Source: Massilia psychrophila
GTDB lineage: Bacteria > Pseudomonadota > Gammaproteobacteria > Burkholderiales > Burkholderiaceae_D
Reading direction: 5' to 3'
DNA length: 64,000 nucleotides
NCBI RefSeq assembly: GCF_002760665.1
Contig: NZ_PDOB01000002.1
Coordinates: 124,001-188,000, forward strand
Below, piece after piece: positions 1 through 8,521 of the stretch. The position numbers and the translations under genes were made by a program. Below the pieces are notes generated by a model. It ran no database searches. It was given only the letters and a program-made list of their open reading frames with translations, and was not told where the DNA came from. Position 1 is the first letter of the stretch. Every line of letters begins with the position of its first letter.

Positions 1-615
1 GCCGGTAAGCGGGTTGAGGCGATTCAGTACGCTGAGGACTCGACAGGACTGAATGCGCCGCTTGCGGCCATTGCGGCGTTCTGTGAAGGCGTCTTGTTAG
101 CGTCTGGATTTGCGGATGAAGCATATTCGCGCTACGCGATCGAGGCGACGTACGCGACGACCCACCTGGCGACATTTAAGGCCATCGTAAAGAAGTACCC
201 GGGCAGGCCAAGGGAGACCATCTTGCGCGACCTGGTTGCGAGCCAGCCGGGCCAAGAGGGCAAATGGTTTGCTGCTGCCAAGGACGCCGGGTTCTTCGAG
301 CTTGCCATCGAACTGGCCAACAGCAGTCCGTCAGACCCGCGCACGCTCATACGAGCTGCACGGGACTTCGCGCTGGAACGGCCAGAGTTTGCGCTGGCGG
401 CCGGCATGACTGGGCTGCGTGGTATCGCCAATGGATGGGGTTACGACATCACCGGTGTCGACGTGCTGGACGCGTACGCCGCCGTTATGGCGGCGGCCAG
501 CGCTGGGGGAGTGGATAAGGCAAGGGTGAAGTCCAGGGTGAGGGAGCTAATCGCTGCCAGCGGCACCGGCGGCGACTTCGTTCTAAAAGTTCTGGCACGA
601 CAGTTGATGGAGTGA
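1..615 (+). CDS. Unrecognised protein, C-terminal part (5' end outside window)
   Basis: The reading frame is open from the first base to a TGA at 613-615, so the true start lies upstream; an in-window TTG at 94 is only a nominal start. The visible part is about 204 residues, Ala-rich, without cysteine clusters, signal peptide or membrane segment, and looks all-helical, perhaps a helical-repeat protein. I do not recognise the family. A tRNA-like 3' end overlaps its stop codon, so it may be the last gene of an integrated element rather than core genome; that is inference. Confidence 0.6.
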   Translation, partial: AGKRVEAIQYAEDSTGLNAPLAAIAAFCEGVLLASGFADEAYSRYAIEATYATTHLATFKAIVKKYPGRPRETILRDLVASQPGQEGKWFAAAKDAGFFELAIELANSSPSDPRTLIRAARDFALERPEFALAAGMTGLRGIANGWGYDITGVDVLDAYAAVMAAASAGGVDKARVKSRVRELIAASGTGGDFVLKVLARQLME

Positions 616-672
616 GAGACCCGGCGCCTGCGGAACCAGAGGCCGCAGGCTCGAATCCTCTCACCCCGACCA
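612..672 (+). other. tRNA-Pro 3'-end-like sequence, possible att site remnant
   Basis: The segment ends in a T-loop-like CTCGAAT (650-656), CACCCCG, discriminator A and CCA (670-672), as in the 3' end of bacterial tRNA-Pro with a CGGGGTG acceptor. No matching 5' half lies upstream, so it is not an intact tRNA. It also contains nested inverted repeats: GTGAGAG (612-618) with CTCTCAC (658-664), and CCTGCGG (627-633) with CCGCAGG (643-649). Duplicated tRNA 3' ends are classic integration scars; the same structure could instead act as a terminator for the preceding gene. Confidence 0.4.
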
Positions 673-842
673 GACACACGCGCTTCCTCCGTCGGGCGCG
701 CCCTGCGCCTCCAGCACCGCCTTCACGCAGCAAAAAAAAGCCTCCGCGCTTCGATGTTGTCGCAATGAGTAAATTGCAATACTATCTGGAACGCCACGGT
801 GTGCCGCACCGGCTTCTCGTTATATTGTAAGGACTCGATTGC

Positions 843-3680
843 ATGAAGACTGTTCCCTCCTCTCTGTTGCTGGCGGCGTGCTTCACGTCAGCCTTGCTGA
901 TCCCGGCGCACGCCGCAACGCCGAAAGCACCAGCGCCGAACGCGGTGCTGAAAGTGGACTTCCAGAAGTTCACGCTGGCAAATGGCCTGGAGGTGATTTT
1001 TCACATCGACCGCTCCGATCCCGTGGTTGCCGTGAACCTGACGGCGCACGTCGGCTCGGCCCGTGAAAAGGCCGGGCGCACCGGCTTCGCGCATTTGTTC
1101 GAACACTTGCTGTTTCTGGAATCGGAGAACCTGGGCAAGGGAGGCCTGGACAAGATGAGCGCGCGCATCGGCGGCTCCGGCGCCAATGGGTCGACCTCGC
1201 AGGACCGTACCAATTATTTACAGACGGTTCCCAAAGATGCGCTCGAAAAAATGATCTGGGCCGAAGCGGACAAGCTCGGCTGGTTTATCAACACCGTCAC
1301 CGAACCGGTGCTGGCCAAAGAAAAACAGGTCGTCAAAAATGAAAAGCGCCAGAGCGTCGACAACGCGCCGTACGGCCACACGTTTTACGTCATCAACAAG
1401 GCCTTGTACCCGACGGACCACCCGTACAACTGGCAGGTCATCGGTTCGCTCGACGACCTGCAGAATGCGAACGTCGACGACGTCAAGGAATTCTTTCGAC
1501 TCTGGTACGTGCCGAACAATGTGACACTCGTGCTGGCAGGCGATTTCGATCCTGTGCAGGCGCGCAAGTGGGTCGAAAAGTATTTTTCCGAGATCAAGCG
1601 CGGCGAGTCGATCAAGCCAATGGCCAAACGCCCTGGCGTCATCAAGGACAACGTGAAGCTGGCGCACGAAGACAACTTCGCCAAACTGCCGGAGTTGAAT
1701 ATGGCATGGCCTAGCGTGGAGGACTTGCACGCGGATTCCTATGCGCTCGAAGTGCTGGCTGAATACCTGTCGGAGACGAAGCGCGCGCCGTTCTACAAAG
1801 TGCTCGTCGAAGACAGCAAGCTGACCTCGAAAGTAAGGATCAACAACCTCACGTCCGAACTGGCGGGCCAGTTCATGCTGACGGTGCGCGCCTTCGAAGG
1901 AAAGAAGCTCGATGACGTCGTCGCCGCAGTCGACCAGGCTTTTGCCAGCTTCGAACAGGAAGGCATTTCCCAGAAAGACCTGAACCGGATCAAGGCCGGT
2001 CTCGAAACCAGGTTCTACAACGCGGTTTCCAGCGTACTCGGCAAATCGGCACTGCTTGCCGAATACAATTATTTGAGCGGCAACCCAGGCTATGTCGAGG
2101 AAGGCGTCAAGAAAACGCTCGCCGTCACGCCGGCCGACGTGCGGCGGGTGTACAACACCTATATCAAGGGTAAGCCTTTTGTTGCGACCAGTTTCGTCCC
2201 GAAAGGCCAACTGTCGCTGGCCCTGAGCGGCTCGGACAAGGCCGAGGTCGTCGAAGAGAAGCTTGTGCAAGGGGCGGAGGATGCGGTCGACGCCAGCGCC
2301 GATGCCGCTTATACGAAAACCCCGTCGCGGTTTGATCGCAGCCGTGAACCTGCCTACGGCGCAGCGCTCGCCGTCAAGGTACCGCAGGTGTGGGACACCA
2401 GGCTGTCGAACGGCATGCGCGTGCATGGCATCCGCAACAGCGAAGTGCCGCTGGTGCAGTTCGATATCGCCATCGACGGCGGCCTGCTGCTCGACCAGCT
2501 CGACAAGGTAGGGGTCGCCAACCTGATGGCGCGCATGATGACACAGGGAACCGCCAACAGGACGCCGCAGGAACTGGAAGAAGCGATCTTGCAATTGGGC
2601 GCGACGATCAATGTTGCGGCTGGCACCGAAGAGGTGCGCGTCAGCGTGACGACCCTGGCCCGCAATTATCAGGCAACCTTGGCCCTGGTCCAGGAAATGT
2701 TGTTGCAGCCGCGTTGGGACGAGAAGGAATTTGCCCTGATCAAGCAAAGCGTGCTGAGCCAGATTCGCCAGCAGGAAGCCGATCCGAACGCGCTGGCAAA
2801 CAGCAATTACAGAAATCTCATCTACGGAAACGACACTATCCGTTCGCGCAATATCCTTGGTACGGCCGAGACCGTGAACGCGATCGCGATCGCGGACTTG
2901 AAGCAGTACTACCGTGCCAATTTGTCGCCATCGGTCGCGCGCATGCATGTGATCGGCGCCTTGCCGAAACAGGCCGTTGGCCGTTCGCTGGCCGAACTCA
3001 GTGGAAAATGGCAAGCCCGGCCGGTCACGCTGCCGGCGGCGACGGCGGCGACCGATCAGGTTCCGGCCAAAGTGTATTTTGTCGATGTGCCCGATGCGAA
3101 GCAATCGGTCGTGCACGTCGGCTATCGCGCGCTGGCGGCGACCGATACCGACTATCACCCGGCCACGGTGGCGAACTATATCCTGGGCGGCGGCAGCTTC
3201 GCCTCGCGCCTGACCCAGCAATTGCGTGAAGGTAAGGGTTACACCTACGGCATCAGTTCGAATTTCTCCGGCAGCAAGAGCGCGGGGCCATTTACGATCG
3301 CCAGCGGCGTGCGCAGTAACGTGACGCTCGAGTCCACCCAACTGGTGAAACAGATCCTCCTGGACTACGCCCCAACCTACTCCGAAGCCGACCTGGAAAC
3401 GACCAAAAACTTCCTCATCAAGAGCACCGCGCGCGCCTTCGAGACGTCTGGCGCCAAACTGGGCATGCTCGACAATATCAGCAAGTACGGCTGGCGCGCC
3501 AACTACGTCAAGGACCGCGAACAGATCGTCAAGGCAATGACGCTGCCGCAGATCCAGGCACTGTCGCAAAAATACCTGAACCCCTCGAAGATGGTTTGGC
3601 TGGTGGTCGGGGATGCAAAAACGCAATTACCAAGGATGAAGGACCTTGGCTTCGGCGAGCCGGTCCTGATCGGCAAGTAA
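843..3680 (+). CDS. Exported M16 (pitrilysin/insulinase) family zinc metallopeptidase
   Basis: 945 residues, the usual size for bacterial two-lobe M16 peptidases. An N-terminal signal peptide (basic start, hydrophobic core, PAHA-A cleavage near residue 24) predicts export to the periplasm. The inverted zinc motif HLFEH is at residues 84-88. The N-terminal M16 half is followed by an inactive C-terminal half (from about residue 500), with the GYTYGISS-type segment near residue 800. Expected role is degradation of peptides in the envelope. An AAGGA lies about 10 nt before the ATG. It stands alone, convergent with the next gene, with no evident link to the nucleotide genes. Confidence 0.92.
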   Translation: MKTVPSSLLLAACFTSALLIPAHAATPKAPAPNAVLKVDFQKFTLANGLEVIFHIDRSDPVVAVNLTAHVGSAREKAGRTGFAHLFEHLLFLESENLGKGGLDKMSARIGGSGANGSTSQDRTNYLQTVPKDALEKMIWAEADKLGWFINTVTEPVLAKEKQVVKNEKRQSVDNAPYGHTFYVINKALYPTDHPYNWQVIGSLDDLQNANVDDVKEFFRLWYVPNNVTLVLAGDFDPVQARKWVEKYFSEIKRGESIKPMAKRPGVIKDNVKLAHEDNFAKLPELNMAWPSVEDLHADSYALEVLAEYLSETKRAPFYKVLVEDSKLTSKVRINNLTSELAGQFMLTVRAFEGKKLDDVVAAVDQAFASFEQEGISQKDLNRIKAGLETRFYNAVSSVLGKSALLAEYNYLSGNPGYVEEGVKKTLAVTPADVRRVYNTYIKGKPFVATSFVPKGQLSLALSGSDKAEVVEEKLVQGAEDAVDASADAAYTKTPSRFDRSREPAYGAALAVKVPQVWDTRLSNGMRVHGIRNSEVPLVQFDIAIDGGLLLDQLDKVGVANLMARMMTQGTANRTPQELEEAILQLGATINVAAGTEEVRVSVTTLARNYQATLALVQEMLLQPRWDEKEFALIKQSVLSQIRQQEADPNALANSNYRNLIYGNDTIRSRNILGTAETVNAIAIADLKQYYRANLSPSVARMHVIGALPKQAVGRSLAELSGKWQARPVTLPAATAATDQVPAKVYFVDVPDAKQSVVHVGYRALAATDTDYHPATVANYILGGGSFASRLTQQLREGKGYTYGISSNFSGSKSAGPFTIASGVRSNVTLESTQLVKQILLDYAPTYSEADLETTKNFLIKSTARAFETSGAKLGMLDNISKYGWRANYVKDREQIVKAMTLPQIQALSQKYLNPSKMVWLVVGDAKTQLPRMKDLGFGEPVLIGK

Positions 3681-3702
3681 ATCGCAGCAATCCGGATGGC
3701 AG

Positions 3703-4188
3703 TTAATGCAAACTGCCATTCCGGACGCGAACCTGCTGGCCTGCGCGGCGGTGGCTGGCGCCGGATTCGGTAAAGGTCCGCACCTTGCCATTGCTCATCC
3801 GAACCCGTACTTCCGCCATTGTCGTCGTGCGCGAACGTTTTTCGATCTCGTTGCCGGCATAGCCGCCGCCGACTGCGCCCGCCACGGTGGCCAACGAACG
3901 GCCATTGCCGCCGCCAATCTGGTTGCCCAACAACCCACCCACCACCGCTCCCGTCGCAATACCAAGGCCACTGCCGCGTTGCGCCGCGCGTTGATAGGTG
4001 TGCGTGGAAATCACCGTGCCGCAATTGGAACAACGGGCGGCAGTTGAACCGTGGTTGGACGACGCTGCCTGCACGGCAACGGGCGCCATGGCGAACATGG
4101 CAAACATGGCAACGACTACAGCCGCCGCACTTGCCCCCCGTGCAGCGTGCGCGCGCAAGGCCGAAATTCGGTGGGAGAACTCGTTCAT
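3703..4188 (-). CDS. Glycine-zipper (2TM / 17 kDa antigen-like) envelope protein
   Basis: 161 residues from the chosen ATG at 4188, which has AGGAA 6 nt upstream; a GTG at 4215 would add nine residues but lacks a ribosome site. The N-terminus is a signal or anchor segment (AVVVAMFAMFAMAPVAVQA). A CSNC pair follows, then a glycine-rich stretch (GAVVGGLLGNQIGGGNG, GAVGGGYAGNEIE) typical of the glycine-zipper 2TM domain of SlyB/PcpY-like outer-membrane proteins. The C-terminal 40 residues are basic (RVRMSNGKVRTF). Likely an envelope structural protein; exact function unknown. Convergent with the M16 peptidase gene, 22 bp apart. Confidence 0.75.
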   Translation of the reverse strand: MNEFSHRISALRAHAARGASAAAVVVAMFAMFAMAPVAVQAASSNHGSTAARCSNCGTVISTHTYQRAAQRGSGLGIATGAVVGGLLGNQIGGGNGRSLATVAGAVGGGYAGNEIEKRSRTTTMAEVRVRMSNGKVRTFTESGASHRRAGQQVRVRNGSLH

Positions 4189-4455
4189 GTTGTTCCTGAC
4201 TGTGATGGTGGCCACTGTGGCGAGAACTCAGCCTACCGCAGTGCGGCCGCCACGGGTAGGCCGTGAACGTTTCAAGCGAAAGCATTTGTAACAGCAACGC
4301 GTAGCCGCTTGGCAATGTCATTCAGGTAAGTTATGAAGCGGATACAACCAGACATTCACATTTTGTATGGGTGACATCATAAATCGCAATTTCATTTATG
4401 GCGTCAAGCCACTTATACTGCAATGCAACAACGCATTCTGCCTAAGGAGTTCACC

Positions 4456-4722
4456 ATGACCACCGCTACTTTCACCACCGCGCCAGCCGGTTCGCTGCGC
4501 CACTACCTGAAAGATGTCGGCACTGCCGCCCGCGCCTTCGCGGAAGCACTGTTCGCAGCGCAAAGCCGCCAGTTCGTCGCCCAGGAAGTACGCACGTCGC
4601 AAGCCGCATCCGCGCGCGACATGGCAAAAGGCCGCCGCCAGATGCTGTCGCTGGCCAAGCAGCACGAAGGCTTTTCGCCGAACCTGTCGGCCGAATTGCG
4701 CGCCATCGCTGGGCGGGATTGA
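4456..4722 (+). CDS. Small conserved-looking helical protein, function unknown
   Basis: 88 residues (start MTTATF). The ATG at 4456 is chosen because AAGGAG lies 7 nt upstream; an in-frame ATG at 4423 would add eleven residues without a ribosome site. The product is soluble, helix-prone and Ala/Arg/Gln-rich with no cysteine or membrane segment. A TATACT near 4413 could be a -10 box. The stop TGA overlaps the ATG of a 35-residue membrane peptide (TGATG), which implies translational coupling. I do not recognise a family. Confidence 0.65.
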   Translation: MTTATFTTAPAGSLRHYLKDVGTAARAFAEALFAAQSRQFVAQEVRTSQAASARDMAKGRRQMLSLAKQHEGFSPNLSAELRAIAGRD

Positions 4723-4829
4723 TGACGGAATTCGTCGAAACCATTTTGGTAGCGCTTGCCGTGATCGCCACTTTTGTCCGCGTTGCCATGATTCGTCCCC
4801 ACCCCCGCGCGGGCGCGGTCAGGAAGTAA
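4722..4829 (+). CDS. 35-residue single-pass membrane micropeptide, coupled to upstream gene
   Basis: ATG at 4722 overlaps the TGA of the preceding small gene; stop TAA at 4827-4829. The peptide begins MTEFVETILVALAVIATF, giving one hydrophobic helix of about 17 residues, then a basic, proline-containing tail (RPHPRAGAVRK). That is the typical layout of a small inner-membrane protein with its basic end in the cytoplasm. The overlap, the codon use resembling its neighbours and the hairpin just after it support a real gene, but a 35-codon frame can also arise by chance. Confidence 0.45.
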   Translation: MTEFVETILVALAVIATFVRVAMIRPHPRAGAVRK

Positions 4830-4838
4830 CCCTGACGG

Positions 4839-4875
4839 CTGCCCTTGCCGGTCGCGCAATGCCCGGCAAGGGCAG
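4839..4875. terminator. Hairpin between convergent genes, likely bidirectional terminator
   Basis: A perfect 13-bp inverted repeat, CTGCCCTTGCCGG (4839-4851) with its complement at 4863-4875 and an 11-nt loop, lies between the micropeptide stop and the stop of the minus-strand M20 gene. There is no T-run, so termination efficiency is uncertain. Confidence 0.55.
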
Positions 4876-4887
4876 CAAACGTCGCTT

Positions 4888-6117
4888 TCACGCTTGCAAA
4901 AAATCCAGCAGCGTCAGCGCAAGCACTTTGGTCGCCTTGCGCAAATCGTCCAGCGCCAGCCGCTCGTCGGCCTTCTTCGCATTCGATTCGGGCACCGTGC
5001 GCGGGCCAGCGCCGTACAGCACGGCGGGAATCCCGTGCTCGCCATACAAGCGGGCGTCGGCATACAGCGGCGTGCCCTGTGCGGTAACGGCTTCGCCGAG
5101 CACCTGCATGGCGTTCTTCTGCAGGCTGGCCACCAGCTTGCTTGAACCCGGCAGCGGGCGCAGCGCGTGCGACAGCAGCAGGCGCCGGATCTCGACGCGG
5201 ATGCCCGGCAAGCCCTGCACCGCATGGTCGATCAACGCGCGCACTTGCGCCTCGACCGCCACCGGATCTTCATCCGGAATCATGCGGCGGTCCATTTTGA
5301 GCACCACCTTGCCGGGAACCACATTGGTGTTGGTGCCGCCATCGATGCGGCCCACCAGCATGGTCGGCGAATCGATGCCCGGCACGCTCGACTTGATCTT
5401 TTTCAGCGCCGGCAGCTCGTCGTAGATCGCGTTGAGGATTTTCGTCGCCGCCTGCAGTGCATCGTGGCCGGTCTCCGGCATCGCGCCGTGGCCTGACTTG
5501 CCGTGCACCGTCACTTCGAGCTGCAGGCAGGCGTTGTGGGCGGTCACGATGTTGTAGCTGAAGCCGGCGGCGATGACGAAGTCGGGCCGGGTCAGTTTTT
5601 GTTCGAGCAGCCAGCCCGGGCCGAGCAGGCCGCCGAATTCTTCATCATAAGTAAAATGCAGCTCCACGCCGCCCTTGAGCGGCAGTCCTGGCGCCTCGAG
5701 CGCGCGCACGGCGAAAATGAAGGTGGCGAAATCGCATTTCGACACCGCCGCCGCGCGCCCGTAAATAAAACCGTCTTCGATGACGCCGCCGTAGGGTGGC
5801 TTGGTCCAGCCCTCGCCGGGGGGTACCACGTCGCCATGGGCGTTGAGGGCAATCGTCGGGCCGCCGGCCTGGTAGGGGCGCCGCACGATCAGGTTGGTGA
5901 TGCTCTGCATGCCGTAGTCGCGCACCGCCTGCGCCGGCACCGGGTGTTTTTCGGCGCTCCAGCCGAACGCCTCGACCATGGCGGCCACCGCGTCCGCGTG
6001 CGGCGCATTGTCCCCCGGTGGCGTGTCCGTTGGAATCCGGATCACTTGCTGGAGGAAGGCGACTTCCTCGTCGAAGTGGGCATCGATCCAGTCGACCAGT
6101 TTTTGTCGTGCGTCCAT
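4888..6117 (-). CDS. M20 family zinc amidohydrolase/peptidase (ArgE/DapE-like)
   Basis: 409 residues, the normal length for the ArgE/DapE/CPG2 group. Metal-site landmarks are visible: NAHGDVVPP (first metal ligand region, near residue 93), TYDEEFGG (catalytic Glu pair), HGKSGHGAMPE (lid-domain start) and a C-terminal YGEHGIPAVLYGAG in place of the final His-containing motif. These enzymes hydrolyse N-acyl or carbamoyl amides. Position 24 bp downstream of puuD on the same strand suggests co-transcription and a role in purine-derived amide breakdown, but that is inference; the substrate cannot be read from the sequence. Confidence 0.85.
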   Translation of the reverse strand: MDARQKLVDWIDAHFDEEVAFLQQVIRIPTDTPPGDNAPHADAVAAMVEAFGWSAEKHPVPAQAVRDYGMQSITNLIVRRPYQAGGPTIALNAHGDVVPPGEGWTKPPYGGVIEDGFIYGRAAAVSKCDFATFIFAVRALEAPGLPLKGGVELHFTYDEEFGGLLGPGWLLEQKLTRPDFVIAAGFSYNIVTAHNACLQLEVTVHGKSGHGAMPETGHDALQAATKILNAIYDELPALKKIKSSVPGIDSPTMLVGRIDGGTNTNVVPGKVVLKMDRRMIPDEDPVAVEAQVRALIDHAVQGLPGIRVEIRRLLLSHALRPLPGSSKLVASLQKNAMQVLGEAVTAQGTPLYADARLYGEHGIPAVLYGAGPRTVPESNAKKADERLALDDLRKATKVLALTLLDFLQA

Positions 6118-6141
6118 GGCAGTCCTCTTTTGGTTCTTTTC

Positions 6142-7356
6142 TCATTTCGCGCCCGCTTCAAACCAGGCGCCTACTTGCGCGCGTTCGGCGTCCGTCATGT
6201 TGGTCAGGTTCGCCAGCGGCATGGCTTTCATCTGCACCGCCTGCTGGTAGATTTTCACCGCATTCTGGCGGATGTCTTCCGGTGTATTCAACGCGATGCC
6301 GGCCGGCGCCGTGGCAAATCCCGGCTGGGTCGGATGGTCTGCGTGACAGGTGGCGCAGCGCTGGATCACGATCGCCTGCACCTGCGCGAATTGGACCGCC
6401 TTGGTGGCCACCTCGGCCGCCCTTGGGGGCTGCGGCGCAAGCGCTACCACCAGCGCCAGCAACAGCAGCACGCCAATGGCCGGGTACTTCCATTCGGTGC
6501 GGCCCTTGTGGCGCAAATTAAAAAAATGGCGGATGACGACGCCGGCCGCCATGATCACCGCCAGCACCGCCCACGCGTGCTGATGGCGGTAGGTCATCGC
6601 GTAGTGATTGCTGATCATGATGAACAGCACCGGCAAGGTGAAGTAATTATTGTGGACGCTGCGCTGCTTGGCACGCAGGCCATGGATCGGGTCAGGCTTG
6701 CCGCCGGCCGCCATCGCCGCGACCATCTTGCGTTGGCCGGGGATGATCAGCATCAGCACGTTGGCCACCATGATGGTGCCGATCATCGCGCCGACATGGA
6801 TGTAGGCCGCGCGTCCGCTCAGATAGTGGCCCAGCACCCAGGCGCTGGCGACCAGGAAGGCGAACATGACGACGCCAAACGCAACGTCGCGCTGGCCCAG
6901 CTTCGAGCGGCACAGCAGGTCGTACACGGTCCAGCCGAGCAGCAGGCTGCCAAGGCCGATGCCGACCGCCTGCCAGCTGCCGATGTCGGCGACCGACTTG
7001 TCGACCATCATCGCCTGGGCGTTGAAGTAGTAGACGATGGTGAGCAGCGCAAAGCCCGACAGCCAGGTCGAATAGGCCTCCCATTTGAACCAGTGCAGTT
7101 CCTTCGGCAGTTCGCTTGGCGCCACCAGGTATTTTTGCGGGTTGTAGAAGCCGCCGCCGTGCACCGCCCACAGTTCGCCCGACACGCCTTTTTTCGCCAG
7201 TTCGGAGCCGGCCGCCGGCGCACGGATGGTGTTGTCGAGCCAGACGAAGTAGAACGACGCGCCGATCCAGGCAATGCCGGTGATAAGGTGCAGCCAGCGC
7301 ACGACCAGGTTGAGCCAGTCGAGGGCGTACGGGATCAGGTAGTCGAACACGTCCAT
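6142..7356 (-). CDS. puuD: Membrane urate hydroxylase PuuD with cytochrome c domain
   Basis: 404 residues: an N-terminal membrane domain of about eight helices (starting with LHLITGIAWIGASFYFVWLD) and a C-terminal cytochrome c domain with haem-binding CATCH at residues 334-338. This architecture is specific for PuuD, which oxidises urate to 5-hydroxyisourate and passes electrons to the respiratory chain instead of making hydrogen peroxide like soluble uricase. The ribosome site AGGAA lies 5 nt before the ATG, inside a 9-nt repeat array. Divergent from a lysR gene, with other purine genes nearby. No HIU hydrolase gene is seen next to it. Confidence 0.93.
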   Translation of the reverse strand: MDVFDYLIPYALDWLNLVVRWLHLITGIAWIGASFYFVWLDNTIRAPAAGSELAKKGVSGELWAVHGGGFYNPQKYLVAPSELPKELHWFKWEAYSTWLSGFALLTIVYYFNAQAMMVDKSVADIGSWQAVGIGLGSLLLGWTVYDLLCRSKLGQRDVAFGVVMFAFLVASAWVLGHYLSGRAAYIHVGAMIGTIMVANVLMLIIPGQRKMVAAMAAGGKPDPIHGLRAKQRSVHNNYFTLPVLFIMISNHYAMTYRHQHAWAVLAVIMAAGVVIRHFFNLRHKGRTEWKYPAIGVLLLLALVVALAPQPPRAAEVATKAVQFAQVQAIVIQRCATCHADHPTQPGFATAPAGIALNTPEDIRQNAVKIYQQAVQMKAMPLANLTNMTDAERAQVGAWFEAGAK

Positions 7357-7357
7357 G

Positions 7358-7384
7358 GGGGTTCCTGGGGTTGCCGGGGTTGCG
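7358..7384. repeat. Three 9-nt tandem repeats in puuD leader
   Basis: Units GGGGTTCCT, GGGGTTGCC and GGGGTTGCG follow one another directly upstream of the puuD start (read on plus strand). The minus-strand complement includes the puuD ribosome-binding AGGAA, so changes in copy number would sit beside the translation signal. Confidence 0.8.
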
Positions 7385-7455
7385 AACGCTGGGAAAACAG
7401 CGCCGGCAGTGTGGGCAAGATAGTCTGATTCCTGCCGCGCAACATAAAAATCGGC

Positions 7456-7484
7456 GTATATTCAACATCTTCGATTGCATATAC
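7456..7484. promoter_or_regulatory. Inverted repeat in puuD/lysR intergenic region, possible LysR site
   Basis: GTATAT (7456-7461) and ATATAC (7479-7484) form a 6-bp inverted repeat with a 17-bp spacer, six bases before the lysR start codon. LysR proteins often bind GTAT/ATAC-like dyads between divergent genes. The match is short, so this is a candidate only. Confidence 0.3.
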
Positions 7485-7489
7485 CCGAC

Positions 7490-8425
7490 ATGGCCAGTCT
7501 ACCCCAGCACCTCGACCTGCACCTGATCCGCATTTTGTACCTTTTGCTGGTCGAAAAAAACGTCTCGCGCGTCGCCCTCAAGCTGAACCAGCCGCAGCCC
7601 TCGATTTCGGCGTCGCTGCGCAAACTGCGCGAGCTGACGGGCGACCCGCTGCTGGTGCGCGGCGCGCGCGGCATGGTGCCGACCCAGCACGGCGAGAGCC
7701 TGCTGAAACCGGCCAAGCGCATCCTCGACGAGACCGAGAGCCTGTTTATCAAAAAGTCGCCGTTCGTGCCGCAGCAAGAGTCGCGCACCTTCCAGATCGC
7801 CGCCCCCGATTACCTCGACAGCCAGTTCCTGCCGAACGTGGTGGCGGCGCTGCGGCGCGGTTCGCCCGGCAGCCGCGTCGTGATCCATAGCCTGGGCGCC
7901 GGCGTCGACTACACGCGCATGCTCTCCGACGGCGACATGGATCTCGTCATCGCCAACTGGGACGAGCCGCCCGCCCACCTGCACATCTCGAAGCTGTTCG
8001 AAGACCCGATTATCTGCACCATGCGCGCCGACAGTGCGTATGCGAAGCGCACCGCCAGCGACGCCATGACGGTCGCGGACTACCTGCTGCTGCCGCACGT
8101 GGCGCCGTCGCAGATGGTGCCGGGCAAACTCGGCGTGATCGACTCCTTCCTCGAGCGTCAAGGCATGCGGCGCAACGTCGCGGTGGAGTCGCCCTACTTC
8201 GGCCTGATCCCTTACATGCTCACGCAAACCGACCTGGTACTCACCACCGGGCGCCAGTTCATGCGCTTCTATGAAAAGACGCTGCCTTTGAAAAGTTTTA
8301 CGGTGCCGGTCAAGTTCCCGCCGATGCGCTTCTACCAGCTGTGGCACGAGCGGGTGCACCAGGCGCCCGAACACAAATGGCTGCGCGACCAGGTCAGCGC
8401 GACCGCCACGGCGCTGACGCGGTAG
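7490..8425 (+). CDS. LysR-family transcriptional regulator
   Basis: 311 residues from the ATG at 7490; an upstream in-frame TTG at 7475 has no ribosome site. N-terminal winged helix-turn-helix (LYLLLVEKNVSRVALKLNQ, then QPSISASLRKLRELTGDPL) of about 60 residues, then an effector domain starting near FQIAAPDYLDSQFLPN. It is transcribed away from puuD and towards the OHCU decarboxylase/allantoate amidohydrolase gene, so urate or allantoin-pathway genes are the natural targets. The ligand is not readable from sequence. Confidence 0.88.
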   Translation: MASLPQHLDLHLIRILYLLLVEKNVSRVALKLNQPQPSISASLRKLRELTGDPLLVRGARGMVPTQHGESLLKPAKRILDETESLFIKKSPFVPQQESRTFQIAAPDYLDSQFLPNVVAALRRGSPGSRVVIHSLGAGVDYTRMLSDGDMDLVIANWDEPPAHLHISKLFEDPIICTMRADSAYAKRTASDAMTVADYLLLPHVAPSQMVPGKLGVIDSFLERQGMRRNVAVESPYFGLIPYMLTQTDLVLTTGRQFMRFYEKTLPLKSFTVPVKFPPMRFYQLWHERVHQAPEHKWLRDQVSATATALTR

Positions 8426-8483
8426 GCACCGTGGCGGAGTTAAACTCGGCCCTGCGATGCGATATCATCGAACGCCTGCACAA

Positions 8484-8519
8484 TCGGATAACAAGTCGGA
8501 TAACAAGTCGGATAACAAG
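8484..8519 (+). repeat. Three perfect 12-nt tandem repeats before uraD-allC start
   Basis: The unit TCGGATAACAAG occurs three times in a row, ending 2 nt before the ATG at 8522. There is no clear AGGA ribosome site in front of that ATG, so the array occupies the translation-initiation region. GGATAACAA also matches a lac-operator half-site by chance or as an operator core. Confidence 0.85.
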
Positions 8520-8521
8520 CC

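Noticed and set aside
612-672. Complete tRNA gene or selenocysteine tRNA
   Set aside because: No matching 5' acceptor or anticodon arm lies upstream; only the 3' portion is tRNA-like.
1218-3626. Open frame of 802 codons antisense to the M16 peptidase gene
   Set aside because: It is a shadow of the high-GC coding frame; no start signal, no recognisable domain, and the sense strand encodes a full metallopeptidase.
3706-4047. Plus-strand frames over the glycine-zipper gene
   Set aside because: The minus strand has a ribosome site, signal segment and the glycine-zipper pattern; the plus frames do not.
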